A stretch of DNA of 64,000 bases from assembly GCA_038748365.1 (NCBI GenBank), contig JBCDIZ010000011.1, positions 12,708-76,707 of the forward strand, in the 5' to 3' direction. Position numbers and translations under genes: made by a program. Source of the stretch: Alterisphingorhabdus sp038748365 (GTDB taxonomy: Bacteria; Pseudomonadota; Alphaproteobacteria; Sphingomonadales; Sphingomonadaceae). Below the pieces are notes generated by a model. That model saw only the letters and a program-made list of their open reading frames with translations, made no database searches and had not been told where the DNA came from. This document shows, in pieces, positions 60,150 to 64,000 of the stretch. How positions within the stretch are numbered: position 1 is the first letter of the stretch; each line of letters opens with the position of its first letter.

Positions 60150-60416
60150 TTAGTTCAGCGGCTGATCACGCAAATCCTCGATCTGTTGTGAAAGATCATA
60201 GCCCTTGTCGGTGATCACCCGCTCCAGAACGCGTACCCTTTGCTCCAACCTTTCGGTCTGGGCCGCATAACGTGCAGCCTTTTCGGCGGTTTCGCTGTTC
60301 AAAGCTTCAATCTGCTTTTCCTTGATTTTGAGCCATTTATTCACAGTAGGAGCCAAGATTGCGATGATCGGGATCGACATACCGACAAACGGGATCAAGA
60401 TAGCGAAATCTTCCAT
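60150..60416 (-). CDS. PspB-like small membrane protein (member 4)
   Basis: 88 residues: a membrane segment (ILIPFVGMSIPIIAILAPTV), then NKWLKIKEKQIEAL and a coiled coil ending LEQRVRVLERVITDKGYDL and SQQIEDLRDQPLN. I chose the ATG at 60416 because AAAGGA lies upstream; the longer frame (60443) has none. The end QDRDQ-type motif is shared with the member at 60444-60773. Confidence 0.75.
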   Translation of the reverse strand: MEDFAILIPFVGMSIPIIAILAPTVNKWLKIKEKQIEALNSETAEKAARYAAQTERLEQRVRVLERVITDKGYDLSQQIEDLRDQPLN

Positions 60417-60443
60417 TGGCTTATCCTTTCCTTTTTCCTGCAA

Positions 60444-60773
60444 TCAATTCGGTGTCTGGTCGCGCAGCGCTTCGATATCCTGAGTCAGCCTATGGCTGCT
60501 ATCTGTGACGATGCGCTCGACATTGGCGAGGCGATCCTTGACCGAACCCAGTTCGGCGCGCAGTTCGGCATTTTCCTGAGTCAACAGTTTCACTCTTTCG
60601 ACCGCTTCCTGATCATTCTTGGGATAGACAGCTTGCCCCCAGGCACCATCAAGCGGGTAACCATTTTTGATGCGCAGCCAGGTGGTTGCGACCCACCCGG
60701 CAACGCCAAGGCTCATCACTACTGCAATTAAAGGCAAAACGGTCTGGATGATTTCGAGCTTATCGGGTTCCAT
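60444..60773 (-). CDS. PspB-like small membrane protein (member 3)
   Basis: 109 residues: a membrane helix (VLPLIAVVMSLGVAGWVA), then TTWLRIKNGYPLDGAWG, a long helix and the coiled coil ending KDRLANVERIVTDSSHRL and TQDIEALRDQTPN. The NGYPL motif is shared with the next gene upstream (HGYPLEDEWGG), so these two are the closest paralogues. It lies five bases from that gene. Confidence 0.8.
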   Translation of the reverse strand: MEPDKLEIIQTVLPLIAVVMSLGVAGWVATTWLRIKNGYPLDGAWGQAVYPKNDQEAVERVKLLTQENAELRAELGSVKDRLANVERIVTDSSHRLTQDIEALRDQTPN

Positions 60774-60778
60774 GGTAT

Positions 60779-61081
60779 TTAATCCCTCAACTTGTCTATT
60801 TCTTCGGAAAGGCGGGCAGAGCTGCTTTCTTTGTCGGTAGCAATGCGCTCCAGCACCGAGATGCGTTCTTCCAGACGGGAGATTTTGCCGGTGAGCTGCT
60901 CATTTTCGGAAGTCAGCAGTTCAACTTTGCGTTGGGAATTCAGGTCGGCCTTTTCGGTCTTGCCGCCCCATTCATCTTCCAGCGGATAACCATGCTTGGC
61001 GCGGATCCAGTTGTTGACCAGCCAGCCGACGGTCATCACCGCTATAATTAATATAACAAATGGTGGTCCACCCCATGACAT
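60779..61081 (-). CDS. PspB-like small membrane protein (member 2)
   Basis: 100 residues: a membrane helix (FVILIIAVMTVGWLVNNW), RAKHGYPLEDEWGGK, then a coiled coil: SRLEERISVLERIATDKESS and ARLSEEIDKLRD. The LSEEI end is also seen in PspC and in the member at 61124-61411. Part of the same operon. Confidence 0.8.
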   Translation of the reverse strand: MSWGGPPFVILIIAVMTVGWLVNNWIRAKHGYPLEDEWGGKTEKADLNSQRKVELLTSENEQLTGKISRLEERISVLERIATDKESSSARLSEEIDKLRD

Positions 61082-61123
61082 GCTTGCTTTTCTCCCTTCT
61101 GTGTTTCTGTGTCGCCGTGCCGC

Positions 61124-61411
61124 TTAGCGCAGCTGTTCAATTTCTTCGGATAGACGACCAGTTGTACCTTCGCGTTCGGTCGAGATACGCTCAACAACAC
61201 TGATCCGCTCTTCAAGGCGCATCATTGCTGAGAGCATCTTGTCTTGTTGATTGATCAGATATGTGCGCTCCTGATTTTCCGGATTGCTGCCATTTTCCTT
61301 AACCGCCGCCCTTGCTTTTCTGCGGCCATAAAATTGGATGGCCAAAGTACTGAGAGTGCCGATGATCGTGCCCATGATCATGCCTGCAATAACAAATGGT
61401 TCTGGTTCCAT
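61124..61411 (-). CDS. PspB-like small membrane protein (member 1)
   Basis: 95 residues: a membrane helix (VIAGMIMGTIIGTLSTLAIQF), a basic stretch GRRKARAAVKE, and a coiled coil: MRLEERISVVERISTERE followed by GRLSEEIEQLR. It lies 31 bases downstream of pspC. The shared coiled-coil end suggests hetero-oligomer formation with its neighbours. Confidence 0.8.
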   Translation of the reverse strand: MEPEPFVIAGMIMGTIIGTLSTLAIQFYGRRKARAAVKENGSNPENQERTYLINQQDKMLSAMMRLEERISVVERISTEREGTTGRLSEEIEQLR

Positions 61412-61442
61412 GATGTGCTTTTCCTTACCCTATGCTGTGCGC

Positions 61443-61817
61443 TTAGCGCAGGCGCTCTATTTCTTCTGAAAGCTGGCGATTATTGCTGGTGTAATACATT
61501 TCGACGTCGGCCAAACGGCGATCGATTTCACGGAAGCGTGAGCGGACATCGCGGGCTGTACGAGCCGGCGACTGACGCACACCTTGCCAGAATTTCTGTT
61601 CTTCATGGTCGACATAGAGAGCGCTGGGCTTTTTCTCGGTCACCATCGCGGCAACGATGTATGCGATAATCAGTGGCTGGAATACGAACAGGGTGATGCA
61701 GACAGCTGCGATACGAACCCAGGCGACATCAATCCCGGTATAGTCAGCGATCCCTGAGCAAACACCTGCCAGCTTGCCATTTTGCTTGTCGCGATAGAAT
61801 TTTGTGCGGCGGCTCAT
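61443..61817 (-). CDS. pspC: PspC, envelope stress response membrane protein
   Basis: 124 residues. The PspC domain is FYRDKQNGKLAGVCSGIADY then TGIDVAWVRIAAVCITLF, with a membrane helix QPLIIAYIVAAMV. The C-terminal coiled coil ends RRLADVEMYYTSNNRQLSEE IERLR-like, matching the small paralogues downstream. PspC senses secretin mislocalisation and recruits PspA. Its ATG overlaps the pspB stop by four bases. Confidence 0.92.
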   Translation of the reverse strand: MSRRTKFYRDKQNGKLAGVCSGIADYTGIDVAWVRIAAVCITLFVFQPLIIAYIVAAMVTEKKPSALYVDHEEQKFWQGVRQSPARTARDVRSRFREIDRRLADVEMYYTSNNRQLSEEIERLR

Positions 61818-62143
61818 TTGCGTGCCCTTTCCTCAAGGATTTGTTCAATACGACTGACGGAAGAATCTGCGTCCCGGTTTTGGGTCAGGTCCTCCAAACG
61901 CTCATCCGGTCCGGACAGGCGTTCCGGTTTCCAATTGGGGTTATCCGCGCTGATGATCCGTTCGACTGTATCCATCCGGTCGTCGAGACGGCGGGCCATG
62001 ATGTGCAGTTCATCGAGCAGGCCCTCATCCTCATTGGTCAGCGTCGCTGCGGTCTTCCACTTGGTAATGTAATGGAAGATGATCCATGGCAGGCCGATAA
62101 AAAGCATGCCAACGACCATGATTGGCACCAATACGTCTTCCAT
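61814..62143 (-). CDS. pspB: PspB, envelope stress response membrane protein
   Basis: 109 residues: an N-terminal membrane helix (VPIMVVGMLFIGLPWIIFHYI) and a leucine-rich helix (LDELHIMARRLDDRMDTVERII). The protein is longer than the Escherichia PspB. It works with PspC to release PspA inhibition of PspF. It starts a few bases after pspA and overlaps pspC. Confidence 0.88.
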   Translation of the reverse strand: MEDVLVPIMVVGMLFIGLPWIIFHYITKWKTAATLTNEDEGLLDELHIMARRLDDRMDTVERIISADNPNWKPERLSGPDERLEDLTQNRDADSSVSRIEQILEERARK

Positions 62144-62146
62144 TAT

Positions 62147-62842
62147 TTATTCCCCTTTGTTTTCTATTTCTCCGGCTGGTTTGCCCAGCGCCTTCTTCAT
62201 CGCTTCAAGTTCCTCATCGACCTTGTCGCTTGATTCCAGCGCGGTAATCTGATCTTCCAGTGTCGGCGGTCCGGCATGGCCCAGCGCCAGCGCATCGGCT
62301 TCGCCTTCGGCCACATCAGCACGGCGTTCCAGCAGGTCGAAGCGTGAGAAGGCTTCCTGGACCTTGTCGCCATTATACATGGTTTTCAGCTTGATGCGGT
62401 TCTCTGCACTTTCCAGACGCGACATGATGGTGGTCTGGCGGCTGCGGGCTTCGCGCAGCTTATTCTGCAGATTGGCAATATCCTGTTCCGAGGCGCGCAG
62501 CGCGTCATCCAGAACCTTGATTTCATGTTGCAGCTGTTCCGACATATCGCTGGCTTTCTTCTTCTCGACCAGCGCCGCACGGGCCAGATCTTCACGTCCC
62601 TTTGACAGTGCAAGCTGTGCCTTGTCGGCCCAATCGGCCTGCAGCATTTCCAGCTTGTCGATATGCCGACGCATTTCCTTCTGGTCGGCAATGGTGCGCG
62701 CGGCTGAGGCGCGGACTTCCACCAGTGTCTCCTCCATTTCGAGGATGATCATGCGGATCATCTTCGCCGGGTCTTCGGCGCGGTCCAGCATGTCGGTGAC
62801 ATTTGCGGCGATAATGTCGCGGGTTCGTGAAAAAATTCCCAT
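62147..62842 (-). CDS. pspA: PspA, phage shock protein / membrane repair
   Basis: 231 residues, nearly all helical. It opens MGIFSRTRDIIAANVTDMLD, then EDPAKMIRMIILEMEETLVEVRASA, and a long coiled coil, as in PspA/Vipp1 (ESCRT-III-like). It binds damaged membranes and holds PspF inactive in the resting state. The ATG at 62842 has GGAGG upstream; a longer frame begins at 62890 without one. Confidence 0.96.
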   Translation of the reverse strand: MGIFSRTRDIIAANVTDMLDRAEDPAKMIRMIILEMEETLVEVRASAARTIADQKEMRRHIDKLEMLQADWADKAQLALSKGREDLARAALVEKKKASDMSEQLQHEIKVLDDALRASEQDIANLQNKLREARSRQTTIMSRLESAENRIKLKTMYNGDKVQEAFSRFDLLERRADVAEGEADALALGHAGPPTLEDQITALESSDKVDEELEAMKKALGKPAGEIENKGE

Positions 62843-62920
62843 TTTGCTACCTCCTGGGGTATAAACAATTAAGCGGCCGGGACGGGGCAAGGGGTTAAAC
62901 GTCCCGGCCGCCCTATTTCG

Positions 62921-63118
62921 TCAGGAAAAATACCTGACAGAAAAGACCTGACTGACATTAGTGCCAGTATCGGCGGCATCGTCAACCATAACCATCGGGC
63001 CAACGCTGCTGAGATAAAGAGTGGCGAACAACAGTGCGGGTGCGACCATCCAGCCCAAAACAGTTGCCTTATTGGCGGGCTGGCTATCCTCCATTGGAAA
63101 GTTCTGATCCTGTGCCAT
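62921..63118 (-). CDS. Small membrane protein at the head of the psp operon
   Basis: 65 residues with one hydrophobic helix (VLGWMVAPALLFATLYLSSV) and an acidic tail (VDDAADTGTN). It is the first frame after the sigma-54 promoter, 78 bases before pspA. It does not match PspB, PspC or PspD clearly. I do not recognise the family. Confidence 0.65.
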   Translation of the reverse strand: MAQDQNFPMEDSQPANKATVLGWMVAPALLFATLYLSSVGPMVMVDDAADTGTNVSQVFSVRYFS

Positions 63119-63171
63119 GTTCGTGTCTCCGTTCCCTCAAATTCTGTGTATCGAATTTGTATTATGTTAAG

Positions 63172-63186
63172 CAGACAACGTGCCAG
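63172..63186 (-). promoter_or_regulatory. Sigma-54 promoter of the psp operon
   Basis: Reading the minus strand, TGGCACGTTGTCTGC has GG and GC exactly 12 bases apart (the -24/-12 spacing) and fits the sigma-54 consensus TGGCACG-N4-TTGC except for one base. It lies 54 bases from the first gene. PspF, encoded divergently, is the expected activator. It makes the operon inducible by membrane stress. Confidence 0.88.
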
Positions 63187-63331
63187 TTTTTCTAAATTAC
63201 TGATTTATATAGTATAATGGAATTTTTCCCACTTTCCCCATTGAAGAAGATGCGGTAAATTGGCAAAATACACTAGAAGTTAGTAAAATATGCTGTATTG
63301 CTAATATGCATCACGTTTTTAAGGGCAGGTT

Positions 63332-64000
63332 ATGGAGCGCGCAAATCAGTTTATCGGCGAGTCCGGAGCGTTTCTCGACGCGGTCGAGCGGGCGAGCCGT
63401 GCGGCTGCACTGGATCGACCGGTGCTGGTCATTGGTGAGCGTGGAACCGGCAAAGAATTAATCGCTGAGCGCCTTCATCGCCTAAGCATGCGTTGGGACG
63501 GGCCACTGGTGACGATGAACTGTGCGGCACTGCCCGAGACCCTGATAGAAGCCGAATTATTCGGCCATGAAGCAGGCGCGTTTACCGGGGCGACCAAGGC
63601 GCGGGTCGGGCGCTTTGAAGAGGCGGATAGCGGTACGCTGTTTCTTGATGAGCTCGGCACACTCTCCATGGGCGCACAGGAGCGATTGCTGCGCGCGGTG
63701 GAATATGGCGAGGTGACGCGGATCGGTTCGTCGCGCCCGGTCAATGTCGATGTGCGCATTGTTGCTGCGACCAATGAGAATTTGCCTAAGCTGGTTGAAG
63801 AGCATCGTTTCCGTGCTGACCTGCTCGACCGGCTTTCTTTTGAGGTGGTGACCTTGCCGCCGCTGCGCGCGCGAGAAGGTGATATTCCTATTCTCGCTGA
63901 CTATTTTGGCCGCCGCATGGGGACGGAGTTGGGCTGGGATATGTGGCCCGGCTTTGGCGATTTAGCGCTGGAGGCAATGCAGCGTTATGGCTGGCCTGGC
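63332..64000 (+). CDS. pspF: PspF, sigma-54-dependent activator (truncated by the window)
   Basis: 223 codons visible, no stop before the window ends. Walker A is GERGTGKE, the sigma-54-contacting loop is GAFTGA, Walker B is GTLFLDELG, and the sensor segment RIVAATNENLPKLVEE follows. No N-terminal receiver or sensing domain precedes the AAA+ core, which is typical of PspF. AAGGGCAGG precedes the ATG. The helix-turn-helix end lies beyond the window. It drives the divergent psp operon and is held inactive by PspA. Confidence 0.95.
   Translation, partial: MERANQFIGESGAFLDAVERASRAAALDRPVLVIGERGTGKELIAERLHRLSMRWDGPLVTMNCAALPETLIEAELFGHEAGAFTGATKARVGRFEEADSGTLFLDELGTLSMGAQERLLRAVEYGEVTRIGSSRPVNVDVRIVAATNENLPKLVEEHRFRADLLDRLSFEVVTLPPLRAREGDIPILADYFGRRMGTELGWDMWPGFGDLALEAMQRYGWPG

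Overview
The window looks like a chromosomal segment of a sphingomonad alphaproteobacterium (order Sphingomonadales). The evidence is the gene families (ChpT phosphotransferase, Oar-like TonB-dependent receptor, DUF1214/DUF1254 pair, TraB/GumN proteins), moderately high GC coding sequence with locally AT-rich islands, and two dispersed palindromic repeat families of the kind common in that order. Nearly all of it is host chromosome. No phage, insertion sequence, integrase or CRISPR array was seen.

Layout. 0-8 kb: a lipoprotein gene, a MaoC dehydratase, a RES/Xre toxin-antitoxin pair, ychF, a penicillin-binding-like hydrolase with a Tat-exported SDR, a TonB-type protein, pth and rplY. 8-13.5 kb: a thioesterase, three TraB/GumN paralogues, and a small membrane-protein/Xre-regulator module with a palindromic promoter. 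13.6-21 kb: glyQ, glyS (interrupted in frame by three palindromic repeats), ppdK and a DUF1214/DUF1254 pair. 21-26 kb: pyrB with an apparently inactive dihydroorotase-like partner, ruvX and a DUF3089 hydrolase. 26-31 kb: gatC-gatA, three unrelated accessory genes, gatB, and tRNA-Leu. 31-37 kb: tig, two clpP genes, a serine hydrolase and clpX. 37-41 kb: a large Oar-like receptor behind a strong candidate Pho box. 41-50 kb: rpoH, rluD, a JAMM peptidase, then chpT-cheA-cheW-cheY-cheB-cheR and an amidase. 50-54 kb: a two-gene module of a TIR/membrane/toroid protein and a SLOG-class III nucleotidyl cyclase. 54-59.4 kb: an M1 peptidase, a metallothionein-like protein with a cysteine-rich ECF sigma factor, rnpB, a J-domain protein and sufE. 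59.5-64 kb: an expanded phage-shock (psp) operon behind a sigma-54 promoter, divergent from pspF.

The most distinctive regions are: (i) the psp operon, where pspA-pspB-pspC are followed by six small membrane proteins, most of which share a C-terminal coiled-coil motif with PspC; (ii) the TIR plus SLOG-cyclase pair, which has the logic of a nucleotide-signal defence system but an unusual domain build; (iii) the metallothionein/CorE-like sigma pair, a likely self-contained metal-response circuit; (iv) glyS, which carries three in-frame palindromic repeats and an AT-rich replaced segment; (v) three foreign-looking genes wedged between gatA and gatB. All functional calls come from reading motifs by eye; no database search was run.
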